Source of the DNA: Pontibacter actiniarum
GTDB lineage: Bacteria; Bacteroidota; Bacteroidia; Cytophagales; Hymenobacteraceae
Direction of reading: 5' to 3'
Assembly: GCF_003585765.1 (NCBI RefSeq)
Contig: NZ_CP021235.1
Span: 3,348,001 to 3,412,000, forward strand
DNA length: 64,000 nt
Part shown: positions 17,883-26,629 of the stretch, piece after piece
How positions within the stretch are numbered: the stretch's first letter is position 1
Layout of the letters: each line of letters starts with the position of its first letter
Translations under genes and position numbers: made by a program
Notes under the pieces: model-generated
The model's input: only the letters and a program-made list of their open reading frames with translations
Databases searched by the model: none
Told to the model about the DNA's origin: nothing

Positions 17883-19131
17883 AAACATAGTTTTATACCT
17901 GTTCTTATACTTTGCAGTAGCTCCTGTAGTGGCGCAGCCAAAGTATAAACGGCAGGCTACTGTACCCGCGCCAGCGCAAAGCGGCTACCATCGTATTTTG
18001 CTTCCTCCGGCTGTAACTGGATACCTGCAACCCAACCTGGCTGATTTGCGCCTATATGATAGGCAGCAGCAAGAGATACCCTACCTGTTACGGCAGGAAG
18101 AAAGGCAACGCAGTAGCCAGACATTCAGCCCTTACAACATAGTACATTACACGCACAAAGCTGGCTGTTGCTCTGAATTGCTGATCGAAAATACAGCGCA
18201 ACGCCAGATCAGTAACCTGAGCCTGCTTATAAAGAATGCTGACGTGCAGAAACAAGTAAGCCTGAGCGGAAGCAACAACCGCGAAAGCTGGTATGTGCTT
18301 AAAGCGCAGGACGTGTTGCACACCATTAACAGCACAGAAAACACAGCACAGCTAAAACTGCTGGAGTTCCCGCTGAACGATTACCGCTACCTGCGCCTTC
18401 AGCTAAACGACTCCTCAAACGCTCCGCTCAATATTCTGCAGGCCGGCTACTACAACACAAGCACCGAAGAAGGCACGTATACTGTTATTCCGGTGCAGCA
18501 AACCACCCGCACCGACAGTTCTGCCGTTAAGCGATCATACATCCACCTGACGTTTGAGTACCCGGTTTACCCCGAACTGCTGCAGCTACAGGTAACTGCC
18601 CCGGATTTATACTTGCGAAACGGGCACGTTATACTTGGCAAAGCTGCTGAAGCTCCTCAGCGAAAGCGCCGGAGAAAAAAAGATGCACGACAGCCAGTAA
18701 CCGAAAGTTTTATACTCAGCTCCGGCAAACCAGCTACTATTGAGCTGCCAAAGCAGCAGGTACAGGAGCTTACTGTTGTTATTGAGAATGAGGATAACCT
18801 ACCTTTAAGTATGTCGGATATAAAAGTGCTGCAACTAAACCGCTATTTGGTGGCTAATCTGGCGGCAGGAGAAAAATACACGTTGCGCTTTGGCAGCAAA
18901 GATGCAACCGCACCAGCTTACGATCTCCCGTTTTTCCGGGGTAGTATTCCGACCGATTTGCCCATACTTATAGCCACCAATATTACAGCTGTGGAGGAGC
19001 ACCACCAGGCAAAAGGGGCCACTTCTAAAGTTTTGCTTTGGGCAGCAATCGGGGTGGTAGTTGCAGGCTTAGGCTACATGACGGTACGGCTGCTCAATGA
19101 GATGAACCGCGAGAGAAGCCAAAGGCAATAA
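17869..19131 (+). CDS. DUF3999 family protein
   Basis: 420 residues: signal peptide (IVLYLFLYFAVAPVVAQ), a long beta-rich periplasmic part, and one C-terminal membrane helix (LLWAAIGVVVAGLGYMTV) with a short basic cytoplasmic tail (NEMNRERSQRQ). NLADLRLYDRQQQEIPYLL and FPLNDYRYLRLQL are typical DUF3999 text. Function unknown. The 14-base overlap with the upstream DUF2339 gene suggests translational coupling and a membrane complex of a polytopic protein with a periplasmic partner. Contains four copies of the dispersed octamer. Confidence 0.8.
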   Translation: MLRCKNIVLYLFLYFAVAPVVAQPKYKRQATVPAPAQSGYHRILLPPAVTGYLQPNLADLRLYDRQQQEIPYLLRQEERQRSSQTFSPYNIVHYTHKAGCCSELLIENTAQRQISNLSLLIKNADVQKQVSLSGSNNRESWYVLKAQDVLHTINSTENTAQLKLLEFPLNDYRYLRLQLNDSSNAPLNILQAGYYNTSTEEGTYTVIPVQQTTRTDSSAVKRSYIHLTFEYPVYPELLQLQVTAPDLYLRNGHVILGKAAEAPQRKRRRKKDARQPVTESFILSSGKPATIELPKQQVQELTVVIENEDNLPLSMSDIKVLQLNRYLVANLAAGEKYTLRFGSKDATAPAYDLPFFRGSIPTDLPILIATNITAVEEHHQAKGATSKVLLWAAIGVVVAGLGYMTVRLLNEMNRERSQRQ

Positions 19132-19170
19132 ACGAGAGCGCCCGCTGTTATGCAGCGGGCGCTCTCGTTT
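19130..19170. terminator. Bidirectional terminator
   Basis: Perfect 18-base stem from AAACGAGAGCGCCCGCTG to its complement, loop TTATG. It overlaps the DUF3999 stop codon and separates it from the convergent dsbD gene. Confidence 0.92.
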
Positions 19171-19187
19171 ATGATCTGAAGCCAAGT

Positions 19188-21377
19188 CTAGTCATGTGTG
19201 GCTTTATAAGCCTCCACACCGGCATCCAGGAAGTTTACAAAGTTCTCTACGCTCAGGTCATAGGCAATGGGCTTTACCAGCACGTTTTCCTGCGCATCCA
19301 TCAACACATAGTATGGCTGTGCATTTACATTAAACTTCGTGATCTGGTAATCCGCATACTTTTTACCGAGGGTGGTCTTTTCTTTGCCATCGTAGGAGCT
19401 GGTGTACCACTCGCTTTCCGGCAGCTCCGTCTTGTCGTCTACATACAAGGCGGCAATTACATAGTTCTCCTGCAGGCGCTTCAGCACAGCAGGGTCAGAC
19501 CACACGTTGGCTTCCATTTCGCGGCAGTTTACGCAGCCGTGGCCCGTAAAATCTATAAAGATGGGCTTACCCTGCTCTGCCGCACATTTCTTGGCCTGCT
19601 CCAGGTCAAAGTAGCCTTTCAGGCCGTGGGGCAGGTGCAGGAAGTCAGCATATTTGGGCGGCTCACAGTTTTCGTTGGTTGTGGCGGTGGCCACAGCCGT
19701 GCCACCTCCGCCCTGGCGCGCAAGGCTGTTCAGGTCAAAGTCGTGGGTGGATTGTGGCGGCAGGTAACCCGCCAGGGCTTTAAGCGGAGCACCAAATAAT
19801 CCGGGCACCAGGTACACCACAAAGGCAAAAGTGGCAACAGCCAAAAACAGGCGGGGTACGCTGATAAACTTCAGGTCAGAGTCGTGCGAGAACTTGAGCT
19901 TGCCCAGCAGGTAAAAGCCCATCAACGTGAAAATCACGATCCAGAGCGCCAGGTACACTTCACGATCCAGGATGCCCCAGTGGTACACCTGGTCGGCCAC
20001 GCTCAGGAACTTCAGCGCCAGCGCCAGCTCTATAAAGCCTAGCACCACCTTTACCGAGTTAAGCCAGCCGCCGGACTTCGGCAGCCCGCTCAGCCACGAC
20101 GGGAAAACGGCGAAAAGGGTAAATGGCAAGGCAAAAGCCAGCGAGAAACCGAACATACCAACGATCGGCCTAACGGTTTCGCCTCCGGCAGAGGCAACGA
20201 GTATGCTTCCCACAATCGGGCCGGTGCAGGAAAAAGAAACCAGCGCCAGCGTAAAGGCCATAAAGAACACGCCGACCCAGCCGCCCTTATCCGCCTGCGA
20301 GTCTACTTTGGTAAGCCAGGAGCTCGGCAGCGTTATCTCAAACATCCCGAAAAAGGACATGGCAAACACCACGAAGATGAGAAAGAACAGCAGGTTCGGC
20401 AGCCAGTGTGTGCTGATAAAGTTAGCGCCGTCGGCACCGAACAGCTTGGCCACAATGGTACCGATGATAGTATAAATGGCGATGATGGACAGCCCGTAGA
20501 CCACCGCTTTGACAATGCCCTGTGTGCGGCTGCCGCCGCTACTGGTAAAGAAACTCACCGTCATGGGCACCATCGGGAACACGCAGGGTGTTAAAAGCGC
20601 CACCAAGCCGGAGCCGAACGCCACCAGCATAAAGGCCCACAGACCACCGCCGGCAGCTGTAGGCTCCTCCTCAGGAATGGCAGAGATGGCCGTGTCCGCT
20701 ACAACGCGCGCGCCGTCATTAGCCGGGCCGGCCGCAACGGCGGTGTCAGTGGGAGCAACGGTGCTTGGCTCCTCCAGGGGCGTTGCAGCTTCCTGTGCCG
20801 CAGCCTGCGGTTGCTCCTCCGCTGCCGCCGCCTTGTTAGCTGCATCGTTTGCAGGGGCAGGCTTTGCGGCCGGTGCTACAGCACCCGTCACTTTTACCTG
20901 TTTGTCAGTGAAGGTGAAGGTATCATCAAACGGGATGCAGCGGCCATCCACGTCGGTACACACCTGGTATTCGTAGGAGCCTTTCACGAGCAGGTCCGGT
21001 TTCAGCACGCGTATTTTCTGGCGGAACTGCGCTGTGCCGGTAAAATAAGTATACTCCCCCTCCCAGAGGTCGTCGTACTTCTTTTTCGGCTTTACCGGCA
21101 CTATCTTACCCACCAGCTCGTAAGACGGGTGCTTCTGAAACTTGAACTCTGTCACCATCGGCCCCAGGTCCGGGTCAAAGTCAGAGGAGTAGAGGTACCA
21201 GTCCTTGTCAATCTTAGCGTTAAAGATCAGCTCTACTTCCTCACCCACAGCTACCTGTTTTTTAGAGACGTCGTAGCTCCAGGTGGCAGGCTTCAGGACC
21301 TGCGCCTGTGCAGCACAGGCAACTAACAGCAACAGCCAGGTGGCCAATAGGTGCTTTACAATGATGTTGTGGTTCAT
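19188..21377 (-). CDS. dsbD: Thiol:disulfide interchange protein DsbD-like
   Basis: 729 residues. Signal peptide (LLATWLLLLVACAAQAQ), N-terminal DsbD-alpha-like beta domain (~25-165), an Ala/Pro/Glu-rich linker, eight or so membrane helices with the redox cysteines in TPCVFPMVPMTVSFF and FSCTGPIVGSIL, and a C-terminal thioredoxin-like domain with CVNC in FTGHGCVNCREMEANVW. It should pass electrons from cytoplasmic thioredoxin to periplasmic proteins. The N-terminal domain has only one obvious cysteine pair (VCTDVDGRC). MNHNIIVKHLL at 21377 is used as start because the upstream extension is not signal-peptide-like and the promoter lies at 21455. Single-gene unit. Confidence 0.92.
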   Translation of the reverse strand: MNHNIIVKHLLATWLLLLVACAAQAQVLKPATWSYDVSKKQVAVGEEVELIFNAKIDKDWYLYSSDFDPDLGPMVTEFKFQKHPSYELVGKIVPVKPKKKYDDLWEGEYTYFTGTAQFRQKIRVLKPDLLVKGSYEYQVCTDVDGRCIPFDDTFTFTDKQVKVTGAVAPAAKPAPANDAANKAAAAEEQPQAAAQEAATPLEEPSTVAPTDTAVAAGPANDGARVVADTAISAIPEEEPTAAGGGLWAFMLVAFGSGLVALLTPCVFPMVPMTVSFFTSSGGSRTQGIVKAVVYGLSIIAIYTIIGTIVAKLFGADGANFISTHWLPNLLFFLIFVVFAMSFFGMFEITLPSSWLTKVDSQADKGGWVGVFFMAFTLALVSFSCTGPIVGSILVASAGGETVRPIVGMFGFSLAFALPFTLFAVFPSWLSGLPKSGGWLNSVKVVLGFIELALALKFLSVADQVYHWGILDREVYLALWIVIFTLMGFYLLGKLKFSHDSDLKFISVPRLFLAVATFAFVVYLVPGLFGAPLKALAGYLPPQSTHDFDLNSLARQGGGGTAVATATTNENCEPPKYADFLHLPHGLKGYFDLEQAKKCAAEQGKPIFIDFTGHGCVNCREMEANVWSDPAVLKRLQENYVIAALYVDDKTELPESEWYTSSYDGKEKTTLGKKYADYQITKFNVNAQPYYVLMDAQENVLVKPIAYDLSVENFVNFLDAGVEAYKATHD

Positions 21378-21454
21378 GTAGCGTATGTTGTTCAGAACGA
21401 TGTGCAGAGGCGCAACAGCCGCCCTGCCAAGGTGTATGTTCAGATTCAGCAGTA

Positions 21455-21462
21455 CAAAAGTA
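21455..21462 (-). promoter_or_regulatory. Promoter -7 box for dsbD
   Basis: Minus-strand TACTTTTG, exact TAnnTTTG match, about 78 bases above the start. It supports the internal ATG at 21377. Confidence 0.55.
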
Positions 21463-21851
21463 TACAATTTTAAAGTGCGGTGTCGTGCCTACCGCCTGAT
21501 GTTTGCTAAACAACCGGCATACGTGCCTCAGTGTTAGCTCCTGCGCCATATAAAGCGCCGGCTGCTGGCCTACCCTCCCTTCAGAACACTTGCCACTCCT
21601 GGCTTAGTTTCTTGCCTCCCGGGAGGTGACCGGCTGAGGCTGCTTCTGTCATTACAGCGGCCTCCCGAGCCTCATATTGAAAGATCTGTATATCACTAGT
21701 ATTCAATTGATTCCCACACCTCTATCAGATTCCTTCACACGCGTTATCAGCACCTTTACAAGTATTGCGCAACAACAGCAGCAACAGCGGAATCTTATAC
21801 CCACTTGTGCTGTAGTAAGATCATACTAGACAATTTAAAGCATCCCCAACT
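21463..21851. other. Intergenic, nothing recognised
   Basis: About 390 bases between the divergent dsbD promoter and the next gene. No RNA gene, clear promoter box or repeat seen, apart from a short palindrome CCTCCCGGGAGG near 21617. Confidence 0.4.
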
Positions 21852-22160
21852 ATGAAAGAGAGTGTAAGCGCCCCTCAGGCAGCGAGCCTGCGCACAGAAT
21901 GTGGCCGGGAGTTTAGCAACGTGTTTAAAGCCGTAAAGCTGGTGCGCGATGAGCGGCACAACTTCCACGTGGTGTACAGAACCTATCAGGATGAGTATAT
22001 CTACTCTTTCTGCAACCCCTTCCTGGACACAGACGCGCACTCCTACCAGCTGATTTCTGAGGCCAGGGCCAAAAGCATCTTCCTGCACAGGCTGTCGCAG
22101 GAGAACGCGCATGAACTCTTCAGCAGCCCGATGGCCACCCTCACCCGCTTACACGCCTGA
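21852..22160 (+). CDS. Hypothetical small soluble protein
   Basis: 102 residues with no signal peptide or membrane helix. Contains ATG, a protein-like composition and a following strong terminator, so I treat it as real, but I recognise no family. Visible features are a beta-type stretch rich in aromatics (HNFHVVYRTYQDEYIYSFCNP), two cysteines, and a helical C-terminus (ARAKSIFLHRLSQENAHELF). Single gene, flanked by terminators on both sides. Confidence 0.65.
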   Translation: MKESVSAPQAASLRTECGREFSNVFKAVKLVRDERHNFHVVYRTYQDEYIYSFCNPFLDTDAHSYQLISEARAKSIFLHRLSQENAHELFSSPMATLTRLHA

Positions 22161-22184
22161 GTACTTGCCCCCTCCAGAACTGAC

Positions 22185-22212
22185 AAAGGTGCCTTACGGC
22201 ACCTTTTTGTTT
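22185..22212 (+). terminator. Rho-independent terminator
   Basis: Stem AAAGGTGCC / GGCACCTTT with loop TTAC, then TTGTTTTT. Confidence 0.9.
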
Positions 22213-22361
22213 TTCTTACAGCACTAAAAACCGTTGTAGCAGCCCTGTAGGCAAGATTGATCGTAAAATATAGCATCTGTAACATATACACGTATAAAAC
22301 GAGTACGTATTTTAGTTAATTTTACGGTTCTGCCAGCACATCACGGCATGATTATCCAACT

Positions 22362-23675
22362 ATGGTTTTAGACATCCTCTTAACAATATTCCTGGTTCTC
22401 CTCAACGGTTTCTTTGTGGCCGCAGAGTTTGCTATCGTAAAAGTACGCTCCTCCCAGATAGAGCTGCGCGCCCAGTCGGGTAACACGATGGCCAAGCTGG
22501 CGCAGAACATGCTCACCCACCTCGACGCCTACCTGTCGGCTACGCAGCTGGGCATTACGCTGGCTTCGCTGGGCCTGGGCTGGATAGGCGAGAGCGTGGT
22601 CGCCCGAATGGTGATTAACGTGATGGAGGCCTTTGGCTTCCGGGGCGGCGAGGCGCTGGCGCATACCATCGCACTACCTGTTTCCTTTGCCATTATCACC
22701 GTGCTGCACATTGTTTTCGGTGAGCTGGCGCCTAAGTCGCTGGCCATACAGCGCTCTGAGTCCACGGCGCTGGCCGTTGCTTACCCGCTGCGCTTCTTCT
22801 ACGTGCTGTTTAAGCCGTTTATCTGGCTGCTGAACGGCTTGGCCAACCTGGTGCTGCGGGGCCTGGGCATACAGCCGATGCATGGCGCGGAGGTGCACAC
22901 TGCCGAGGAACTGCGCCTGCTCTTCGAACAAAGCGTGGAGGGCGGCGCCATACAGGACTCCCACCACGAGCTCATCGAGAATGTGTTCCATTTTAACGAG
23001 CGCATGGTGAAGCAGATTCTGGTGCCGCGCACAAAAATGGTCGCCATTGATGTGAACATCCCGGAGGAGGAGCTCATGGAGATCATCTTTAACGAAGGCT
23101 ATTCGCGCCTGCCCGTGTACACCGGCAACGTCGATAACATCGTCGGTATACTTTATGTGAAGGACATCCTGAGCATTATGCGCCTGGGGCAACCTATCGT
23201 GATTGATGACCTGATGCGCCCGGCCTATTTTGTTCCGGAAACCAAAAAGATCAACCTGCTGCTAAAGCAGTTCCAGCGCCGCCACCTGCACATGGCCATT
23301 GCCACCGACGAGTTCGGGGGAGTGTCCGGTATCGTAACGATAGAGGATATTATTGAGGAGCTGGTAGGCGAGATCCAGGACGAGTACGACGAGGAGGTAC
23401 CGCTGGTGGAGCGCATCAGCGACTTTGAGTACAAGGTAAGTGGCTCTGCCGCCATTTCCGACGCCAACGACTACCTGCCTTACCCTTTGCCAGAAGGCGA
23501 AGACTATGAGACGGTGGGCGGCCTGCTCAACGTAATCTACGGGCAAATCCCGGAAAACCTGAACGAGACCACCACCTTTAACCAATACGATGTGCGCATT
23601 CTGGAGAAATCGGAGCGCCGGGTTGAGTCGGTGCTCCTGACCGTGCGCGAGGAAGACCGCGACGAAATCAGCTAA
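22362..23675 (+). CDS. CNNM/CorC-type transporter-associated protein (hemolysin family)
   Basis: 437 residues: a DUF21/CNNM membrane domain with about four helices at 1-190 (LLTIFLVLLNGFFVAAEFAIVKVR, ATQLGITLASLGLGWIG), a pair of CBS domains around 205-335 (VPRTKMVAID, YSRLPVYTG, MAIATDEFGGVSGIVTIEDI), and a C-terminal CorC_HlyC domain ending the protein. Homologues (CorC, MpfA, CNNM) bind nucleotides through CBS and affect Mg2+ or Co2+ export; the hemolysin name is historical. The hemerythrin-domain gene follows after 3 bases, suggesting one transcript. Confidence 0.92.
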   Translation: MVLDILLTIFLVLLNGFFVAAEFAIVKVRSSQIELRAQSGNTMAKLAQNMLTHLDAYLSATQLGITLASLGLGWIGESVVARMVINVMEAFGFRGGEALAHTIALPVSFAIITVLHIVFGELAPKSLAIQRSESTALAVAYPLRFFYVLFKPFIWLLNGLANLVLRGLGIQPMHGAEVHTAEELRLLFEQSVEGGAIQDSHHELIENVFHFNERMVKQILVPRTKMVAIDVNIPEEELMEIIFNEGYSRLPVYTGNVDNIVGILYVKDILSIMRLGQPIVIDDLMRPAYFVPETKKINLLLKQFQRRHLHMAIATDEFGGVSGIVTIEDIIEELVGEIQDEYDEEVPLVERISDFEYKVSGSAAISDANDYLPYPLPEGEDYETVGGLLNVIYGQIPENLNETTTFNQYDVRILEKSERRVESVLLTVREEDRDEIS

Positions 23676-23678
23676 GCC

Positions 23679-24134
23679 ATGAAGCGCCACGAGAGCCTTA
23701 TCCCCATCTCCAGGCAGCACCACGGCGGGCTGCTCACGGCAAGGCTGCTACAGCACGGCGCACCTGCTTACAAAGGCATGCCCACCACCCCCGCCGCCAA
23801 GCGCGACTACGTACTGCGCTTTCTGCAGGAGCACCTGCTGGCCCACTTTAAGCTGGAGGAGGAAACGGTTTTTGAACTTGCCGCCGGTTTTTCAGAGGAG
23901 CTGAAGCAGCAGACGGAAGCGCTGATGGCAGAACACCGGCGGCTGGAGCAGCTTATACTTGCCCTGCCAGCATCTCCGGAGGCCGACCTGCCAGACAGGC
24001 TGCATGAGGTGGGGCACCTGCTGGAACGGCACATCCGCCAGGAGGAGCGTGTGTTTTTTGAGCAACTGCAGCAGGTGTTACCGGAGGGTAAGCTGCTGCA
24101 GTTGCACCGGCTTGTGGCGCAGCACCTGGCCTAA
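23679..24134 (+). CDS. Hemerythrin domain protein
   Basis: 151-residue helical bundle with the diiron ligand pattern of hemerythrin/HHE proteins: ISRQHHGGL early, HLLAHFKLEEETVF, MAEHRRLE, and HIRQEERVFFEQL. Such proteins bind oxygen, nitric oxide or iron, or help repair Fe-S clusters; which applies here is not visible. It starts 3 bases after the stop of the CNNM/CBS gene, so the two are probably co-translated. Converges on the gamma carbonic anhydrase gene, 32 bases away. Confidence 0.88.
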   Translation: MKRHESLIPISRQHHGGLLTARLLQHGAPAYKGMPTTPAAKRDYVLRFLQEHLLAHFKLEEETVFELAAGFSEELKQQTEALMAEHRRLEQLILALPASPEADLPDRLHEVGHLLERHIRQEERVFFEQLQQVLPEGKLLQLHRLVAQHLA

Positions 24135-24166
24135 GGCGCGCCGCGTGTTACACCAGGTAGGCTTGC

Positions 24167-24691
24167 CTACACCTGCGGCTTTCCGCTGAACCAGCCGCTG
24201 TACATCACGTAGTTCCTGGCAGTCTTCGCCAGCCCCTCGATCTGCTCCGGGCTCAGCTGCTTTACCTTGCGCGCCGGTATGCCGGCGTAAATCCACCCAG
24301 ACTCGCAGACCGTGTTTTCGAGCACAATGGCCCCCGCCGCCACAATACAGTTCTGCTGCACCACCGCATTGTCCATCACAATGGAGCCCATGCCCACCAG
24401 AGCATTATCTTCCACCGTGCAACCGTGCACAATGGCGTTGTGCCCAATCGATACGTTGCTACCAATTGTGGTCGCGGCGCGCTCGTAAGTGCAGTGGATA
24501 ACGGCCCCATCCTGAATATTTGTCCTGTCGCCGATGCGAATGCTGTTCACGTCGCCGCGGATTACGGCGTTAAACCAGATAGAGCACTCGCTCCCCATCA
24601 CCACATCTCCTACAATGGTGGCGTTTTCGGCAATCCAGCAGCCCTCGCCCATCTGTGGCCGCACACCCTTAACCGGAAGTATAACTGGCAT
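24167..24691 (-). CDS. Gamma carbonic anhydrase family protein
   Basis: 174-residue left-handed beta-helix trimer-former built of hexapeptide repeats (IGSNVS, VHGCTV, VGMGSI, VAAGAI). The three zinc-type histidines are present (VIHC, SIGHNAIVHG). RGDVNSIRIGDRTNIQDGAVIH is the diagnostic stretch. Members include carbonic anhydrases as well as acyltransferase-like relatives without activity, so catalysis is likely but not certain. It lies 43 bases downstream of the radical SAM gene in the same direction and probably shares its promoter. Confidence 0.9.
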   Translation of the reverse strand: MPVILPVKGVRPQMGEGCWIAENATIVGDVVMGSECSIWFNAVIRGDVNSIRIGDRTNIQDGAVIHCTYERAATTIGSNVSIGHNAIVHGCTVEDNALVGMGSIVMDNAVVQQNCIVAAGAIVLENTVCESGWIYAGIPARKVKQLSPEQIEGLAKTARNYVMYSGWFSGKPQV

Positions 24692-24734
24692 ATCTTTAAA
24701 TTGAATAACTAAATTATGAATGATAGAATAAAAG

Positions 24735-25733
24735 CTAGTTGATCAATGAGCTGTTTGGGAGCAGCCGCTTCCAGGTGCCTTTCAGGTAGTTATACTTGAT
24801 GGTGCTGGGCAGGGCCTTCCAAAAGTATTTGTTTACTTCTACAGCAAAGCTGGGCTGCATGTAGCAGTTTATGGTACAGCCCTCGCAGGCCGGAAGCCTG
24901 CCCTCCTGCCGCTTCAGCTCCTCCACCTCCTGGCTTCGGTAAAGCTCGTAGAGGTTCCCCCGGATAGGGTAGCTCTTAGAGCCCAGGTGGTAGCAAGGCA
25001 GCACCAGCTCGTTCTCCGGAGAGATAACGAGGGTGGTGCTGGCGGCTTTGCACACCGGCTTCTCCACTTTGTTGCCGCCATCCAGGCGCAGCTGCACGAA
25101 ACCCTCGTTCAGGTATACTTGCCGGCGCTTGCCAAAGTCGCTCAGGTAGCGCAGCTCCTGCTCCGTCAGCTGCTCTCCGGTTGCTACCTCGTTATACTCA
25201 AAAGCCGGGTTTATGATCAGCACCAGCTTGTTCGGCAGTATGATCTTCTGGTACACCTCCTCCAGCTGGTGCAGGTTGTGGCGGAACACCGTGAACAGAA
25301 TGTCCGGCCGCTCCCCCAGTCTGCGCGCCACCTCTATCGACTCCATCACAAAATCGTAACAGGCCACCCCGCGCCCCGTGTCGTGCTCCTGCTTGTCGGC
25401 AGAGTCCAGGGAAAAGTGGAGCATGTCGATTTTCCCCTGGAGGCGCTCGGCCAGTTTCGGGTAAAGCATGCCATTGGTGGTGAGCGTGGTGATAAAGCCC
25501 ATCTCATGCGCCATGCCCAGCATCTGGTCTATCTGGCGATGCAGCAGCGGCTCGCCACCGGTAAAGTCGATCACCTCCACCCCCAGCCGCTTCAGGTCGC
25601 GGAGGTTCTGCGCCACATCCTCCAAGGTGATGTAAGGCGAAGGCCGCTCCCATATATCACAGAACGAGCACTTTGCGTTACAACGATAGGTAACGTAATA
25701 GTTGCAAAGTACCGGTTTAGACCTAATGCGCAT
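24735..25733 (-). CDS. Radical SAM protein with SPASM-like C-terminal cysteines
   Basis: 332-residue radical SAM enzyme. The cluster motif CNAKCSFC lies at about residues 18-25, GGEP near 58-61. C-terminal cysteines (KPVCKAA, LPCYHLG, ACEGCTINC) resemble a SPASM/auxiliary Fe-S domain. Such enzymes modify peptides, lipids or small molecules; the sequence is reminiscent of HpnH-like and other unassigned members, so the substrate is not given. No peptide precursor gene is visible beside it. The gene is divergent from the RidA gene and carries its own promoter box overlapping the intergenic space. Confidence 0.85.
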   Translation of the reverse strand: MRIRSKPVLCNYYVTYRCNAKCSFCDIWERPSPYITLEDVAQNLRDLKRLGVEVIDFTGGEPLLHRQIDQMLGMAHEMGFITTLTTNGMLYPKLAERLQGKIDMLHFSLDSADKQEHDTGRGVACYDFVMESIEVARRLGERPDILFTVFRHNLHQLEEVYQKIILPNKLVLIINPAFEYNEVATGEQLTEQELRYLSDFGKRRQVYLNEGFVQLRLDGGNKVEKPVCKAASTTLVISPENELVLPCYHLGSKSYPIRGNLYELYRSQEVEELKRQEGRLPACEGCTINCYMQPSFAVEVNKYFWKALPSTIKYNYLKGTWKRLLPNSSLIN

Positions 25734-25752
25734 GCTTCGGGGATAGTGAACT

Positions 25753-25760
25753 CAAAGTTA
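25753..25760 (-). promoter_or_regulatory. Promoter -7 box for the radical SAM gene
   Basis: Minus-strand TAACTTTG, exact TAnnTTTG match, 20 bases above the start codon at 25733. Confidence 0.55.
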
Positions 25761-25837
25761 TGAAGTATGATTGGGAAATAAAGAGAAAGATTCTCCCGCT
25801 TCCGGTTATCTTTAAGTACGAGCAAAATACGACAGCT

Positions 25838-26257
25838 ATGAAAAGAAAAAACATTTCGTCCGGAGCCTTGTGGGAAGACAGGGTAGGCTACAGCCGCGCC
25901 GTTCGGGTTGGCCACACCATCGAGGTTGCCGGCACCACCGCCACCAGGGGCGATGAAGTGGTAGGCAAAGGCAGCCCATACGAGCAGGCTAAGTACATTT
26001 TAGAAAAGATTGAGCAGGCACTGCAGCAGGCCGGGGCCTCGCTACAGCACGTGGTGCGCACCCGCATCTACGTAACCGACATCAAAAACTGGGAAGAGGT
26101 GGGGCGTGCGCACCACCAGGTGTTTCAGGACATAAAGCCAGCCTCCACCCTGGTGCAGGTGGCGGCGCTCATTAACCCGGAGCACCTGGTGGAGATAGAG
26201 GCCACAGCCCTGCTCAGCACCGACGAGGCACCCTCGCCACCCGCCACAGCCCCGTAA
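25838..26257 (+). CDS. RidA family protein
   Basis: 139-residue YjgF/YER057c/UK114 protein. RidA members hydrolyse reactive enamine or imine intermediates made by PLP enzymes. The key arginine lies in HVVRTRIYVTDI, with AGTTA and EIEATALLS supplying the other conserved blocks. The short Pro/Ala tail (DEAPSPPATAP) is unusual. ATG at 25838 is taken since MKRKNISSG is a typical opening and the upstream frame reads back into the promoter of the divergent radical SAM gene. Confidence 0.9.
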   Translation: MKRKNISSGALWEDRVGYSRAVRVGHTIEVAGTTATRGDEVVGKGSPYEQAKYILEKIEQALQQAGASLQHVVRTRIYVTDIKNWEEVGRAHHQVFQDIKPASTLVQVAALINPEHLVEIEATALLSTDEAPSPPATAP

Positions 26258-26435
26258 AGCCAGGCCTAGACGTTGCCTCGCCGCCGCTGCGCCAGCACCG
26301 GGAGCCGTGCCCGGGTTGCCTCCACGCTATCCTGTTTCATCGGTTACACCCACCGGTTTGTCTACATAATCAGGAATATTGTGCCATCTAGAGGGCTATT
26401 CGTCTAAAACTGCTTTATGTTCTAACATTAATGCG

Positions 26436-26443
26436 TACTTTTG
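26436..26443 (+). promoter_or_regulatory. Promoter -7 box upstream of the barrel-protein gene
   Basis: TACTTTTG, exact TAnnTTTG match, with a TTTA about 18 bases earlier. It lies nearly 190 bases before the next start codon, with a hairpin in between. Confidence 0.55.
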
Positions 26444-26530
26444 CACCACTACGCCAATGGGACCGTTTGTTTAAGGTGAGATGTAAATAGTATGGATCCC
26501 TACAAAACTACTACCTATAATAGATATTGA

Positions 26531-26561
26531 CAGAAGCCGCGTTCTTTGGACGCGGCTTCTG
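26531..26561 (+). other. Leader hairpin: possible attenuator or small-RNA end
   Basis: Perfect 11-base stem CAGAAGCCGCG / CGCGGCTTCTG with a 9-base loop, between the promoter box at 26436 and the gene at 26630. The tail (CATTTGTA) is only mildly T-rich. Transcription from the box would make a ~110-base RNA up to here. The rest of the 26258-26629 gap shows nothing clear. Confidence 0.5.
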
Positions 26562-26629
26562 CATTTGTACACTAACTCCTGCCCTTCCTTCGTTTTAGCA
26601 GACAGCAGCACCGCAATACAACTAAGACT

